Source: Leifsonia shinshuensis
GTDB lineage: Bacteria > Actinomycetota > Actinomycetes > Actinomycetales > Microbacteriaceae
Assembly (NCBI RefSeq): GCF_022606355.1
Contig: NZ_JAHHZQ010000001.1
Span: 1,331,439-1,395,438, forward strand
DNA: 64,000 nucleotides
Direction of reading: 5' to 3'
Positions 43,767-55,228 of the stretch are shown in pieces; within the stretch, counting starts at the first letter, position 1, and the number at the start of each line of letters is the position of its first letter. A program made the translations under genes and the position numbers. The notes beneath the pieces are model-generated. The model saw only the letters and a program-made list of their open reading frames with translations. It was not told where the DNA came from and searched no databases.

Positions 43767-44363
43767 TCAGTCGACCTTGGCGAGACGTGCAGAGGCGTGC
43801 GTGCGGAGTTCCTGGCCCAGAGCCGCGATGTCCCAGGCCCAGAGCAGATGCCCCTCCACCAGGCCGTACAGGCGGGTCGCTGCGGTGTACTCCTTAGCGC
43901 CGGCGGTGCGCACGACGGCGTCGGTCGCCAGGTCGATGCGCGGGCCGTTCACCTGGCCGAGGTAGAGCTCGCTGACGCCGTCGGGATGGATGATCGCGAC
44001 GTCGATGTCGAAACCGCCGCTGGAGGAGCGCAGCGTCTCGACCGCCTGCGGGGTGCCGAAGGGTCGTGCGCCCTGACCGGGCAGCATCGCGGGGCCCGGG
44101 TCGCCCTCCACGAGCGTGCGACTGAGCCGCCAGTAACCGGTCTCGGCCGCGAGCGGAGTGCGGTTCTCGTCGAGCACCCACGACGTGGCCGAGTAGTTGA
44201 GGTACGCCTGGCCGTCCTGGCTGAAGCTGATGCGCTGGCCGAACTCCAGCTGGGTGTGCTCCTCGCCGACGGCATAGTCGACGACGCCGCTCCCCTCCCA
44301 GATCCCGATCAGCCAGGAGAGCGGAACGAGTTCGGCCGGAAGGTCGGTGGGGAGCTCGATCAT
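43767..44363 (-). CDS. Nitrobindin-like heme-binding beta-barrel protein
   Basis: A 198-residue FABP/DUF1794-type protein. The opening strand motif LSWLIGIWEGSG (near residues 15-26, GxWxGxG pattern) and the LLWAWDIAALGQELRTHASARL end are those of nitrobindins, which bind ferric heme and isomerise peroxynitrite; a His near the C terminus would be the proximal ligand. Together with ygfZ and a 36-residue membrane protein immediately upstream it forms a likely operon in the stretch before glnR. Confidence 0.88.
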   Translation of the reverse strand: MIELPTDLPAELVPLSWLIGIWEGSGVVDYAVGEEHTQLEFGQRISFSQDGQAYLNYSATSWVLDENRTPLAAETGYWRLSRTLVEGDPGPAMLPGQGARPFGTPQAVETLRSSSGGFDIDVAIIHPDGVSELYLGQVNGPRIDLATDAVVRTAGAKEYTAATRLYGLVEGHLLWAWDIAALGQELRTHASARLAKVD

Positions 44364-44365
44364 GC

Positions 44366-44476
44366 CTAGCGCTGGCCGCGGAAGAGGTTGTAGACCACCA
44401 CGCCCGAGACACCGAGGATGGCGAGGGTGGCCAGACCCAGCAGGCCGATGAAGAAGAGTTCGAGAGCGACGAGCAT
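44366..44476 (-). CDS. 36-residue membrane protein
   Basis: A very short frame (ATG 44476 to TAG) encoding one hydrophobic helix, MLVALELFFIGLLGLATLAI at its start, a Gly/Val stretch and a basic end FRGQR. It sits 2 bp before the nitrobindin-like gene in the same direction. The codon usage is like the neighbours and the hydropathy is clean, so I think it is real, but no family is recognised and no clear ribosome site is seen. Confidence 0.55.
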   Translation of the reverse strand: MLVALELFFIGLLGLATLAILGVSGVVVYNLFRGQR

Positions 44477-44516
44477 AGCGGCAGTCTAGTCGGTTCTCGT
44501 CAGCGACCGGGTCGTG

Positions 44517-44873
44517 TCAGTGCCCGAGCGTGATGGCGCCGAGGATCGCGCCGATCACGCCGAGGATCACGAAGCTGCCGGTGAGCGTCGTCGCGAGCCG
44601 GTTGACGAAGCCCTCCTTCTGCTGCGTCGCGAGCTGCGCTCCGAACGACGCGATCACGGAAACACCGAGGGCGAGTGAGAGCCACGATGCGTACTGGACG
44701 GGATGCGACAACAGCGCGATGAGGATCCCGAGCACGAGGGCGAGCGCCCACACCGATCCGACGCTCCACGCGACGGCGGCCCGCGGCAGCGGCTCCGGCG
44801 GCGGTCCGGCGGCCGCGGCCGGGCCCAGCGGGCCAGGGTCCGGCGACCCCTGGTCCTGCGGCGTCTCGCTCAT
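44517..44873 (-). CDS. Small membrane protein of unknown function
   Basis: A 118-residue protein with a Pro/Gly/Ala-rich cytoplasmic N terminus (about 32 residues) and three predicted membrane helices: [18 protein letters not shown], a helix around [17 protein letters not shown] and a C-terminal [17 protein letters not shown]. Between helices two and three is a charged [11 protein letters not shown] loop. Start at 44873 is preceded by GGGGGG. Not recognised; divergent from glnR. Confidence 0.7.
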   Translation of the reverse strand: MSETPQDQGSPDPGPLGPAAAAGPPPEPLPRAAVAWSVGSVWALALVLGILIALLSHPVQYASWLSLALGVSVIASFGAQLATQQKEGFVNRLATTLTGSFVILGVIGAILGAITLGH

Positions 44874-45017
44874 CCCCCCATTGTGCCCTGCAGTCGAGAC
44901 GTGCGCCTCCCCTGCCCGGCCGTCACCCGCTCCCCCGGGTGCAGCGCAGGGTCTTCGATCCGAAGGATGCAAGCGTTTCCGGTAGCATTGCGGCACGAAG
45001 AGGCGAGGAGGAACTGG

Positions 45018-45710
45018 GTGGCGCAGCTGTTGATCCTCACCCCCGCGCCCGACGCGGAGGTGCTGCCGGCCCTCGGTCTCCTCAGCCACCGCACCCGTCA
45101 GATCCCCGCCGAACCGGCATCGCTGGTCAACGCTCCCGCGTGCGACCTGATCTTCGTCGACGCCCGTCGCGACCTCGCGAGCGCCAAGTCGCTGTGCAAG
45201 ATCCTCACGACCACCGGCGTCACGGTTCCGCTGCTGCTCGTGCTCACCGAAGGCGGGCTCACCGCGGTGAGCGCCGATTGGGGGGTCAGCGATGTCGTGC
45301 TCGAGAGCGCGGGCCCCGCGGAGGTCGACGCGCGCATCCGGCTGGCGATCGGCCGCCAGAGCCAGGAGCACTCGCAGACGAAGATCCAGGCGTCCGGCGT
45401 CACGATCGACGAGGCCAGCTATTCGGCGAAGGCGCACGGACGGGCGCTCGACCTGACCTTCAAGGAGTTCGAGCTGCTGCGCTTCTTCGCCACCCACCCG
45501 TCCCGGGTCTTCACCCGCGAACAGCTCCTGAGTGAAGTGTGGGGCTACGACTACTTCGGCGGAACGCGCACGGTCGACGTGCACGTTCGGCGGCTGCGCG
45601 CGAAGCTCGGCGACCTCGAGTCCCTGATCGGGACGGTGCGCAACGTCGGCTACCGCTTCAACGTCTACGAGGACGAGAACGATCGGCTTCCCTCGTCCGT
45701 GCATCCCTGA
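45018..45710 (+). CDS. glnR: GlnR-type nitrogen regulator (OmpR family)
   Basis: A 230-residue OmpR-like regulator. The N-terminal receiver-like domain contains [35 protein letters not shown] and [16 protein letters not shown], which closely follow the mycobacterial/streptomycete GlnR pattern, including an atypical phosphorylation pocket without a classical kinase partner. The C-terminal winged helix ends [15 protein letters not shown]. GlnR controls ammonium uptake and glutamine synthetase genes. The GTG at 45018 has GGAGG; TAGCAT at 44984 may be its -10. It is orphan, with no kinase gene beside it. Confidence 0.88.
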   Translation: MAQLLILTPAPDAEVLPALGLLSHRTRQIPAEPASLVNAPACDLIFVDARRDLASAKSLCKILTTTGVTVPLLLVLTEGGLTAVSADWGVSDVVLESAGPAEVDARIRLAIGRQSQEHSQTKIQASGVTIDEASYSAKAHGRALDLTFKEFELLRFFATHPSRVFTREQLLSEVWGYDYFGGTRTVDVHVRRLRAKLGDLESLIGTVRNVGYRFNVYEDENDRLPSSVHP

Positions 45711-45764
45711 CGGACGCGATGAACGCGCGTCTCTGAGCGTCCTGCACAGTGCGCTGCGATGGCC

Positions 45765-45782
45765 GTTTGTCCACAGTTAACC
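45765..45782 (+). promoter_or_regulatory. PHO-box-like repeat before ppk
   Basis: GTTTGTC (45765-45771) and GTTAACC (45776-45782) are spaced exactly 11 bp apart, as in actinobacterial PHO boxes. The first unit is a weak match to GTTCACC (4 of 7) and the second good (6 of 7). It lies about 50 bp before ppk. Confidence 0.45.
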
Positions 45783-45827
45783 GAGACCCGTGCCGCCGGC
45801 CGCTCGTCCGGTGCCATGATGGTTGGC

Positions 45828-48037
<2,210 letters not shown>

Positions 48038-48041
<4 letters not shown>

Positions 48042-48976
48042 GCCTCGCCGTCTACGCCGCGGGCGCCCTGTGCTGGCGCATCGTGGACGACAAGCTCGTC
48101 ATGCTGGTCGTGCACCGCACCAAGTACGGCGACGTCACGATCCCCAAGGGCAAGGTCGACCCGGGCGAAACGCTCCCACAGACCGCTGTGCGCGAGATCC
48201 TGGAGGAGACGGGCCTCGCCGTCACCCTCGGAGTCCCGCTGGGCATCTCCGCGTACCCGCTGACCTCCGGTCGCGAGAAGATCGTCCACTACTGGGCCGC
48301 GGAGGTCACGGACCAGGCCATCGCGCAGTCGACGTTCGTGCCCAACTCCGAGATCGCGGCGATCGAGTGGGTCACGCTCAAGAAGGCACGCGGCTACCTC
48401 ACCTACGAGCGCGACGTCGAGATCCTCGACGCTTTCGAGGCGCTGGTGAAGCAGGGAATCACCTCCACGTTCGCTCTCATCGCGCTGCGCCACGGCAAAG
48501 CAGAACCGCGTGGTGGCTGGAAGGGTCCCGACGCGTCGCGCCCGCTCACCGACCGCGGCGTCAAGCAGGCGGCGGGCGACGTGCCCACCCTGCGCGCCTG
48601 GCGGCCGAGACGCATCATCACCAGCGACGCGGTGCGCTGCGTGGCCACGGTCGCTCCCCTGGCCGCCGCCACCGGCGTCAAGCCGCGCCGAGAGCCCGGC
48701 ATCAGCCAGGACGCCTACGAGGAGGGCAGAGGCGACGTACGGGGCGTGGTCGGCAAGCGCGTCCGCTCCCGCAAGACAGCCGTGCTCTGCAGCCACGGGC
48801 CGGTGCTGCCCGAGATCCTCCGCGAGATCGCCCTCGCCACCGGCACCATGCCAGGCGGATACCTCAGCGACGCGGCCGACCTCGACACCGGCGGGTTCTC
48901 GATCGTGCACCTCTCGGCGACAAACCCGGCGTCCGGAATCGTCTCCATCGAGACCTACGCCCCGGCCGTGGACTGA
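48038..48976 (+). CDS. mutT1: MutT1-type NUDIX hydrolase with histidine-phosphatase domain
   Basis: A 312-residue two-domain protein. The N-terminal NUDIX domain has the full box [23 protein letters not shown] (near residues 43-65); the C-terminal domain is a histidine phosphatase with LRHGKAE (near 150) and a later SHGP His. The mycobacterial homologue MutT1 removes 8-oxo-GTP/dGTP and acts on diadenosine polyphosphates. GTG start overlaps the ppk stop (GTGA); pairing with ppk is also known in mycobacteria. Confidence 0.92.
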
Positions 48977-49113
48977 CGGCCGCCCCGCGAGCCGCCCAGC
49001 GGGCCACAGGACACGACGCCGAACCGTGATGCGATCCGGGCTCCGGATGCACTACGGTGAGATCCACGAAGCCCAGAGCTTCGATATCAACGCCAGTCAT
49101 TCCGGGGGGAATC

Positions 49114-49923
49114 ATGAAAGGCCAGCTTTCTGCGCGCATCGGCGCGCTCATCGCAACAATCGGCATCGTCGCGGCTGCGGCCGTCGGCGCCTCGCCTGCT
49201 GTCGCTGCTCCGACCGCGCAGCTCACGGTGCAGCCGGCCGTCTACCATCCGGGCAGCTGGGGCAGCGGCATCACGGTGAGCGGCAGCGGCTTCGCTGCGA
49301 GCTCCACCATCACGCTCGACGTGACCTACAACCACACCCAGTCGCTCGGTACGGCGACCACGACCACCGATGCCGCCGGTGCATTCTCGAACTTCACCTT
49401 CACACCCACGACGGCCCCGTTCGCCGCGGGAGTGAACGACAACCACTACGTCACGGCCACCGATGGCGCGGGAGCGTCCGCGTCGGCCGCTCTCGACGTG
49501 CGGTGGGCACCGAGCATCACCGCCAACGTCCTGTCGCTCCCGACTTCGTCCCTGGTCGACCCGGGCAGCGGGTTCGCCTTCAGTCTCACGGGGTTGGACG
49601 ACAACGAGGTCGTGACCGCGGCCGCCACGTACAACGGTACGGCCGTGAGCGGCCTCACCGATCTCCGGGCCGGCGTGCGCGGCATCCTCACCACCGACTA
49701 CTACTACCTCGCCGGAGGGGTCGCCACCGCAGGCACCATCACCTTCACATTCACCGGTGCGACGTCCGGCGTGGTCCTGACCACCTCGGTGACGGTCACC
49801 GGCCCCGACATCGCCGCAGCCGGAGGCGGTGTCACGCCTCGCTTCGCCGCCGGCAGCGGCACCGCGCCCGCCCCGGCTCCGGCTCCTGGCACGACCGGCA
49901 CCCTGCCGGTCGTCGCCGGCTGA
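49114..49923 (+). CDS. Secreted Ala/Thr-rich protein with Ig-like repeats
   Basis: A 269-residue exported protein. Signal peptide to ASPAVAA (about residues 1-31), then two beta-rich segments of Ig-like/neocarzinostatin-like type (first begins LTVQPAVYHPGSWGSGITVSGSGFAASSTITLDV), and a Pro-Ala-rich tail (PAPAPAPGTTGTLPVVAG) that may be a degenerate cell-wall sorting tail without an LPXTG motif. Function unknown. ATG has GGGGGG upstream; a terminator follows 16 bp after the stop. Confidence 0.75.
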   Translation: MKGQLSARIGALIATIGIVAAAAVGASPAVAAPTAQLTVQPAVYHPGSWGSGITVSGSGFAASSTITLDVTYNHTQSLGTATTTTDAAGAFSNFTFTPTTAPFAAGVNDNHYVTATDGAGASASAALDVRWAPSITANVLSLPTSSLVDPGSGFAFSLTGLDDNEVVTAAATYNGTAVSGLTDLRAGVRGILTTDYYYLAGGVATAGTITFTFTGATSGVVLTTSVTVTGPDIAAAGGGVTPRFAAGSGTAPAPAPAPGTTGTLPVVAG

Positions 49924-49938
49924 GCGCGGCGCGCACCT

Positions 49939-49970
49939 CATCGGGCGGGCGCCGACGCGCCCGCCCGATG
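49939..49970 (+). terminator. Terminator hairpin
   Basis: A perfect 14-bp GC-rich stem (49939-49952 with 49957-49970) and CGAC loop right after the secreted-protein gene. No T-tract. Confidence 0.7.
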
Positions 49971-50012
49971 CCCGTTCCCCGTCCGCTACCCACTCCGTCA
50001 CTCCGAGGGACA

Positions 50013-50909
50013 ATGCACTCCGCCACCCGACAGCGGTCCGTGATCGGAACCCTGCTCGCAGCCTGCCTGATCGGCGGCCTCACGCTCAGCGGGTGCACAG
50101 CGGCCGAGCCCGCGCCGACGTCGACGACGCCCAGAACGGCCGCGCCGGCCGCGACGAGCGCCGCGGAAGCGGTCCCACCGCTCCCTCCGGCACTCGGCCC
50201 CGCGGCGATCGCAGCTCTTCCCGCCGCCGTCTACAACGCGGTCATCCCCGGCCTCCTCGCCGCTCCCGCCGAACTCCGGTTCACCGCCGCCGACACGGTG
50301 TCGGCCGATGCACCCCTCTACGGCGCCGACTTCAGCACGCCGGTCGCCCGGGTGCCCGCGCGAGACTTCCTCGGCGCTCCGACCGTCGTCGTGCCCGTCG
50401 CCGCGAAAGGCGGCTGGTCGCTGGTGCTCACCGCCAGCCGACAGGTGCTCCCGTCGCACGCGCCGGCGGGAACCGTCGCCCCGGCCCAGACGGCGGCGTG
50501 GCTGCCGACCTCGGCGCTGAGGCCGCTGAACGACCTTCCTGCCCGCATCGTCCTCTCGCTGTCAGCGCAGACCCTCACGATCACCGATGCGAGCGGTGCG
50601 ACGCTGCAGAGCTTTCCCGCCGGAGTCGGCGCTCCCGGCACTCCGACGCCCACGGGCACGACCGGGTACCTGCAGGCGCGCTATTTCGACCCCGCCCAGG
50701 GGCAGACGACCCATCGCATCCAGCTCACGTCGCTGCACTCCACCGCAGCAGACGAGCCCTACGGCGGCTCAGACGGCGGGCTCATCGGCGTGCACTACGA
50801 AGAGGTCGCCTCCGGAGCGGTATCGCACGGCTGCATCCGGCTGAGCGCGGCGGCACTCGCGGCCGTCGACGGCCTCCCCCTCGGCACGCCCATCAGCATC
50901 GCCGAGTGA
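50013..50909 (+). CDS. L,D-transpeptidase (YkuD) lipoprotein
   Basis: A 298-residue lipoprotein with signal peptide and lipobox LSGC (Cys near residue 29), an Ala/Pro/Thr-rich spacer and a C-terminal YkuD catalytic domain (from about residue 175). The active-site box VSHGCIRLS near residue 272 has the catalytic Cys; the partner His is in LTSLHS. Such enzymes make 3-3 peptidoglycan cross-links or anchor proteins to the wall. ATG 50013 follows GAGGGA. The long frame upstream is a shadow of other genes. Confidence 0.88.
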   Translation: MHSATRQRSVIGTLLAACLIGGLTLSGCTAAEPAPTSTTPRTAAPAATSAAEAVPPLPPALGPAAIAALPAAVYNAVIPGLLAAPAELRFTAADTVSADAPLYGADFSTPVARVPARDFLGAPTVVVPVAAKGGWSLVLTASRQVLPSHAPAGTVAPAQTAAWLPTSALRPLNDLPARIVLSLSAQTLTITDASGATLQSFPAGVGAPGTPTPTGTTGYLQARYFDPAQGQTTHRIQLTSLHSTAADEPYGGSDGGLIGVHYEEVASGAVSHGCIRLSAAALAAVDGLPLGTPISIAE

Positions 50910-50948
50910 CGCAGGGCCAGTGGCCGGCATACCAGCTAGCCAACCCTT

Positions 50949-50966
50949 GTTTACCTTCCGTTTACC
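50949..50966 (+). promoter_or_regulatory. PHO box of the pstSCAB operon
   Basis: GTTTACC occurs at 50949-50955 and again at 50960-50966, exactly 11 bp apart, each 6 of 7 to the GTTCACC unit. It lies about 95 bp before pstS and is the best RegX3/PhoP-type site in the window. Confidence 0.75.
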
Positions 50967-51060
50967 ACTGCGGGGGACTCTGGACAGACACCGGGAATAG
51001 CGTCTCACGCGGGTCGCACCGACCCCGTCCTGTTGTTACTGATCCCCGGAAGGGACAACT

Positions 51061-52155
51061 GTGAAACTGAAGCGTCTTGGCGTTCCCGTGGCACTCCTCG
51101 CCGCCGCCGCCATCTCCCTCACCGCTTGTGCGTCGAACGAGGGCAGCACCCCGGCGACCACCACGGCCAAGCCGTCGAACCTGTCCGGCACGCTCAACGG
51201 CATCGGCTCGTCCGCGCAGGGCGCCGCTCAGACCGTCTGGATCGCGGGCTTCCAGGAGGCCAACCCGAAGGTCACCGTCAACTACGACCCGCAGGGCTCC
51301 GGCGCCGGCCGCAAGAGCTTCATCTCGGGCGCGGCGGACTTCGCCGGCTCCGACGCCGCTCTGAAGGCCGAAGAGCTCGCCGGCACCTTCGCGGGCTGCG
51401 CCGCGGGCGCCAAGGGCATCGACCTCCCTGTCTACATCTCCCCGATCGCGATCGCGTACAACGTCGACGGCGTGAAGGACCTCAAGCTCGACGCCGACAC
51501 GATCGCCGGCATCTTCTCGGGCAAGATCACCACCTGGGACGACGCCAAGATCAAGGCCCTGAACTCGGGCGCGACGCTCCCGTCGGCCCCGATCACCGTC
51601 GTGCACCGCTCCGACGACTCGGGCACCACGCAGAACTTCACCGACTACCTCGCCGCGAACGCGCCGACCGTCTGGACCGCTCCGGCCTCGCAGACCTTCC
51701 CGTTCCAGGTCGGTGACGCCGCCAAGGGCACCTCGGGTGTCGCGGACGCCACCAAGAACGCGAAGAACTCGATCACCTACATCGACGAGTCCGGCTCGGC
51801 CGGCCTCTCGATCGCTCAGCTCAAGGTGGGCGACAACTTCGAGAAGATCAGCGCCGACGGCGCGGCCGCTGTGGTCGCCGCCTCGCCGATCGCCTCGGGC
51901 CGCGAGACCAACGACCTGGCCATCCAGATCAACCGCAAGGACACCACCAAGGGTGCCTGGCCGCTGGTCCTGGTCTCGTACGTGATCGCGTGCCAGGAGT
52001 ACAAGGACGCCGCCAAGGCCGACCTCGTCAAGGGCTACGTCGACTACATCATCAGCAGCGACGCCCAGAAGGCCGCTTCCGACCAGGCCGGCTCGGCTCC
52101 GCTCTCGAGCGACCTGGCCTCGAAGGTCAGCAAGGCCGCCGCCAGCATCAAGTAA
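51061..52155 (+). CDS. pstS: Phosphate-binding lipoprotein PstS
   Basis: A 364-residue lipoprotein with lipobox LTAC (Cys near residue 22). Phosphate-ligand segments of PstS are visible: LNGIGSSAQG, YDPQGSGAGRK, AGSDAAL and HRSDDSGTTQNF. It binds phosphate outside the membrane and passes it to PstCA. The GTG start has a GGAAGGGA site. A hairpin downstream probably raises pstS mRNA over the later genes. A PHO box precedes it. Confidence 0.95.
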   Translation: MKLKRLGVPVALLAAAAISLTACASNEGSTPATTTAKPSNLSGTLNGIGSSAQGAAQTVWIAGFQEANPKVTVNYDPQGSGAGRKSFISGAADFAGSDAALKAEELAGTFAGCAAGAKGIDLPVYISPIAIAYNVDGVKDLKLDADTIAGIFSGKITTWDDAKIKALNSGATLPSAPITVVHRSDDSGTTQNFTDYLAANAPTVWTAPASQTFPFQVGDAAKGTSGVADATKNAKNSITYIDESGSAGLSIAQLKVGDNFEKISADGAAAVVAASPIASGRETNDLAIQINRKDTTKGAWPLVLVSYVIACQEYKDAAKADLVKGYVDYIISSDAQKAASDQAGSAPLSSDLASKVSKAAASIK

Positions 52156-52163
52156 CGCCCCGG

Positions 52164-52202
52164 CCGCTCGGCCTGGACCGCACGACGGTCCGGGCCGAGC
52201 GG
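52164..52202 (+). terminator. Hairpin between pstS and pstC (partial terminator)
   Basis: A 17-bp stem with one G-U wobble (52164-52180 with 52186-52202, 5-nt loop). Placed inside the operon, it probably attenuates or stabilises the pstS message so that binding protein is made in excess. Confidence 0.6.
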
Positions 52203-52248
52203 CGCATCACCCTCACCCTCCGGGGAACCCGATGAGAGAAAGCAACGA

Positions 52249-53196
52249 ATGACCGCCGGAACCGCAGGAGCCATCAGGCCGAAGGCGAAGGTCCGCCTCG
52301 GCGACCGCGTCTTCTCCACCAGCACCGTCGTCGCCGGGTCGCTGATCCTCGCCACCCTCGCCGCCGTGGCGCTGTTCCTCATCATCCAGAGCATCCCGGC
52401 CCTGTTCGCCGGCGCGGGCCAGCTGCCCAACAACGCGACCAACTTCTGGTCCTGGGTGTGGCCGCTCGTCTTCGGCACCATCTGGGCGGCGATCATCGCG
52501 CTCCTCATCGCGACACCCCTGTCGATCGGGATCGCGCTCTTCATCTCCCACTACGCCCCCCGGCGGGTGGCGCAGACCCTCGGCTATATCATCGACCTCC
52601 TCGCGGCCGTCCCGTCGGTCGTCTTCGGCCTCTGGGGCATCGCGACCCTGTCGTCGTTCGTGCAGCCCTTCTACGTCTGGCTCGGCCAGTACCTCGGCTG
52701 GATCCCCTTCTTCGCGCCGCCGGTCTCGGGCACCGGCCGCACCATCCTGACCGCGGCGATCGTGCTCGCGGTCATGGTCATTCCGATCATGACGGCCATC
52801 TGCCGCGAGATCTTCCTGCAGACCCCGCGCCTCCACGAGGAGGCCGCGCTCGCGCTCGGCGCGACCAAGTGGGAGATGGTCCGCATGGCCGTCCTCCCGT
52901 TCGCCCGCAGCGGCATCGTCTCGGCCATGATGCTCGGCCTCGGCCGCGCCCTCGGCGAGACCCTGGCGATCGCGATGGTGCTGTCGCCGGCGCTGATCGT
53001 CAAGTGGGCCGTACTGCAGGCGCAGAGCCCCAACACGATCGCCGCGAACATCGCGCTGCAGTTCCCGGAGGCCACCGGCGTCGGCGTGAACGCCCTCATC
53101 GCCTCGGGCCTGGTGCTGTTCGTGGTGACTCTCCTGATCAACATGCTCGCCCGTTACATCGTCAGCCGCCGTGCGGCCTTCTCTGGAGCGAACTGA
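52249..53196 (+). CDS. pstC: Phosphate ABC permease PstC
   Basis: A 315-residue inner-membrane permease with six predicted helices. The ATPase-docking loop LHEEAALALGATKWEMVRMAVLPFARSG (near residue 195) is the EAA motif. It forms the phosphate channel with PstA. ATG 52249 follows AGAGAAAG upstream. The stop overlaps the pstA ATG by one base. Confidence 0.95.
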   Translation: MTAGTAGAIRPKAKVRLGDRVFSTSTVVAGSLILATLAAVALFLIIQSIPALFAGAGQLPNNATNFWSWVWPLVFGTIWAAIIALLIATPLSIGIALFISHYAPRRVAQTLGYIIDLLAAVPSVVFGLWGIATLSSFVQPFYVWLGQYLGWIPFFAPPVSGTGRTILTAAIVLAVMVIPIMTAICREIFLQTPRLHEEAALALGATKWEMVRMAVLPFARSGIVSAMMLGLGRALGETLAIAMVLSPALIVKWAVLQAQSPNTIAANIALQFPEATGVGVNALIASGLVLFVVTLLINMLARYIVSRRAAFSGAN

Positions 53197-54293
53197 TGGC
53201 CGCCACCACGACCGCGACCGCGGCACCCCGCCCGCTCGCCAACTCCTACACCGCTGGCAAGCTGCCGCGCTGGACCCCGTGGGTGATGCTCGTCGTCTCC
53301 TGGGTCATCCTCTGCGCCGTCTTCGCCATGCTCGCCGCCAGCGGAGCCACCAAGGGCTTCAACATCGTCGGCGCGATCTTCTTCGGCACGGTGCTCTTCG
53401 ACGTCGCCATCTACTCGACCTCGCTCCTGGTCGAAGGCGCCCGCAAGGCCAAGGACCGTCTGGTCACCTCGCTCGTGGCCACCGCCTTCATCGTCGCGCT
53501 GCTGCCGCTGATCTCGCTGGGCTGGACCGTGATCGCCCAGGGTCTCGCTCGCTTCGACGTCGCATTCTTCTCCGAGTCGATGCGCAACGTGATCGGCGAC
53601 GGCGGCGGGGCGCTGCACGCGATCATCGGTACGCTGATCATCACCGCACTCACCGCGATCATCTCCGTGCCGATCGGCCTGCTGACCTCCATCTACCTGG
53701 TCGAATACGGTCGTGGTCCGCTCGCCCGCGCCATCACCTTCCTGGTGGACGTGATGACGGGCATTCCCTCGATCGTCGCCGGCCTGTTCGCCTACGCCCT
53801 GTTCGCGCTGATCTTCGGCCCGGCCATCCGCAACGGCTTCATGGGCGCCATCGCCCTGTCGGTGCTGATGATCCCGGTGGTCGTGCGTTCGAGCGAGGAG
53901 ATCCTGCGGATCGTCCCCAACGAGCTGCGCGAGGCCTCCCTCGCCCTCGGCGTTCCGAAGTGGCTGACCGTGGTGAAGGTCGTCCTGCCGACGTCGATCG
54001 CCGGACTCGTCACCGGTGTGATGCTCGCGATCGCCCGCGTGATCGGCGAGACCGCCCCGTTGCTCATCGTTGCCGGCTTCACGACGAGCATGAACTACAA
54101 CCCGTTCGAGGACCGGATGATGGCGCTGCCGGTGTTCGTGTACACGCAGTACACGCAGGCGGCCGGCCTCCACGCCCAGGCCTCCATCGACCGCGCCTGG
54201 ACGGGTGCGCTCGCCCTGATCATCATCGTCATGCTGCTGAACCTGATCGGGCGCATCATCGCCAAGGCGTTCGCCCCCAAGTACGGCCGCTGA
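53196..54293 (+). CDS. pstA: Phosphate ABC permease PstA
   Basis: A 365-residue permease with seven predicted helices, including an extra N-terminal pair before the PstA core; the EAA loop is [27 protein letters not shown] (near residue 255). It pairs with PstC. The ATG shares its first base with the pstC stop (TGATG), and GGAG lies nearby in the end of pstC. The longer frame upstream is a pstC shadow. Confidence 0.95.
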   Translation: MAATTTATAAPRPLANSYTAGKLPRWTPWVMLVVSWVILCAVFAMLAASGATKGFNIVGAIFFGTVLFDVAIYSTSLLVEGARKAKDRLVTSLVATAFIVALLPLISLGWTVIAQGLARFDVAFFSESMRNVIGDGGGALHAIIGTLIITALTAIISVPIGLLTSIYLVEYGRGPLARAITFLVDVMTGIPSIVAGLFAYALFALIFGPAIRNGFMGAIALSVLMIPVVVRSSEEILRIVPNELREASLALGVPKWLTVVKVVLPTSIAGLVTGVMLAIARVIGETAPLLIVAGFTTSMNYNPFEDRMMALPVFVYTQYTQAAGLHAQASIDRAWTGALALIIIVMLLNLIGRIIAKAFAPKYGR

Positions 54294-54339
54294 TCGCGAC
54301 CCCCTCCGCCTCACCCGAAGAACGCAGACAAGGAAAAAC

Positions 54340-55119
54340 GTGTCCAAGCGCATCGAAGTCAACGACCTGAACGTCTACTACGGCAAGTTCCTCGCCGTGG
54401 AGGGTGTGTCGCTCACCATCGAGCCCCGCACCGTGACCGCGTTCATCGGGCCGTCGGGCTGCGGCAAGTCCACCTTCCTCCGCACCCTCAACCGCATGCA
54501 CGAGGTCATCCCCGGCGCGTACGTCGACGGTGAGGTGCTGATCGACGGCAACAACCTGTACGGCAGCGGCGTCGACCCGGTGCTCGTGCGCCGCCAGGTC
54601 GGGATGGTGTTCCAGCGGCCCAACCCGTTCCCCACCATGAGCATCCGTGACAACGTGCTCGCCGGGGTCAAGCTCAACAACCGCCGGATGTCGAAGAGCG
54701 AGAGCGACGACCTGGTCGAGAAGTCGCTGCAGGGCGCCAACCTCTGGAACGAGGTCAAGGACCGGCTGAACCTCCCCGGCTCCGGGCTGTCCGGCGGCCA
54801 GCAGCAGCGTCTGTGCATCGCGCGCGCCATCGCGGTCTCCCCCGACGTGCTGCTGATGGACGAGCCCTGCTCGGCGCTCGACCCGATCTCCACCCTGGCG
54901 ATCGAGGACCTCATCGAAGAGCTCAAGAACGATTACACGATCGTGATCGTCACCCACAACATGCAGCAGGCCTCCCGCGTCTCCGACCGCACCGCGTTCT
55001 TCAACATCGCGGGCACGGGCAAGCCCGGCAAGCTCATCGAGTACAACGACACCAACATGATCTTCTCGAACCCGACCGTCCAGGCCACCGAGGACTACGT
55101 GTCCGGCCGCTTCGGTTGA
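54340..55119 (+). CDS. pstB: Phosphate ABC transporter ATPase PstB
   Basis: A 259-residue ATPase. Walker [10 protein letters not shown] at residues 37-45, signature [16 protein letters not shown], Walker [14 protein letters not shown] and switch His in [11 protein letters not shown]. It drives phosphate import and, with PhoU, signals phosphate status to SenX3. GTG start at 54340 after AAGGAAAA. The operon ends in a 66-bp perfect palindrome 2 bp after the stop. Confidence 0.95.
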   Translation: MSKRIEVNDLNVYYGKFLAVEGVSLTIEPRTVTAFIGPSGCGKSTFLRTLNRMHEVIPGAYVDGEVLIDGNNLYGSGVDPVLVRRQVGMVFQRPNPFPTMSIRDNVLAGVKLNNRRMSKSESDDLVEKSLQGANLWNEVKDRLNLPGSGLSGGQQQRLCIARAIAVSPDVLLMDEPCSALDPISTLAIEDLIEELKNDYTIVIVTHNMQQASRVSDRTAFFNIAGTGKPGKLIEYNDTNMIFSNPTVQATEDYVSGRFG

Positions 55120-55121
55120 TC

Positions 55122-55187
55122 GATCGCCCTGATACGACGAGAGGCCCACGGGATATCCCGTGGGCCTCTCGTCGTATCAGGGCGATC
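55122..55187. terminator. 66-bp perfect palindrome after pstB (bidirectional terminator)
   Basis: The 33-bp arms (55122-55154 and 55155-55187) are perfectly complementary with no spacer. It lies between pstB and the convergent anti-sigma gene and would fold into a very stable hairpin from either strand. As DNA it can extrude a cruciform. Confidence 0.85.
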
Positions 55188-55228
55188 AGGCCGTGTCAGG
55201 GCGATCAGGCCGTGTCGGGACGATCAGG
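55179..55228. repeat. 19-bp tandem repeat overlapping the palindrome
   Basis: AGGGCGATCAGGCCGTGTC occurs at 55179-55197 and 55198-55216, with a partial third copy at 55217-55228. The unit begins in the palindrome's right arm, and the last copy reaches into the stop of the anti-sigma gene. Confidence 0.85.
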
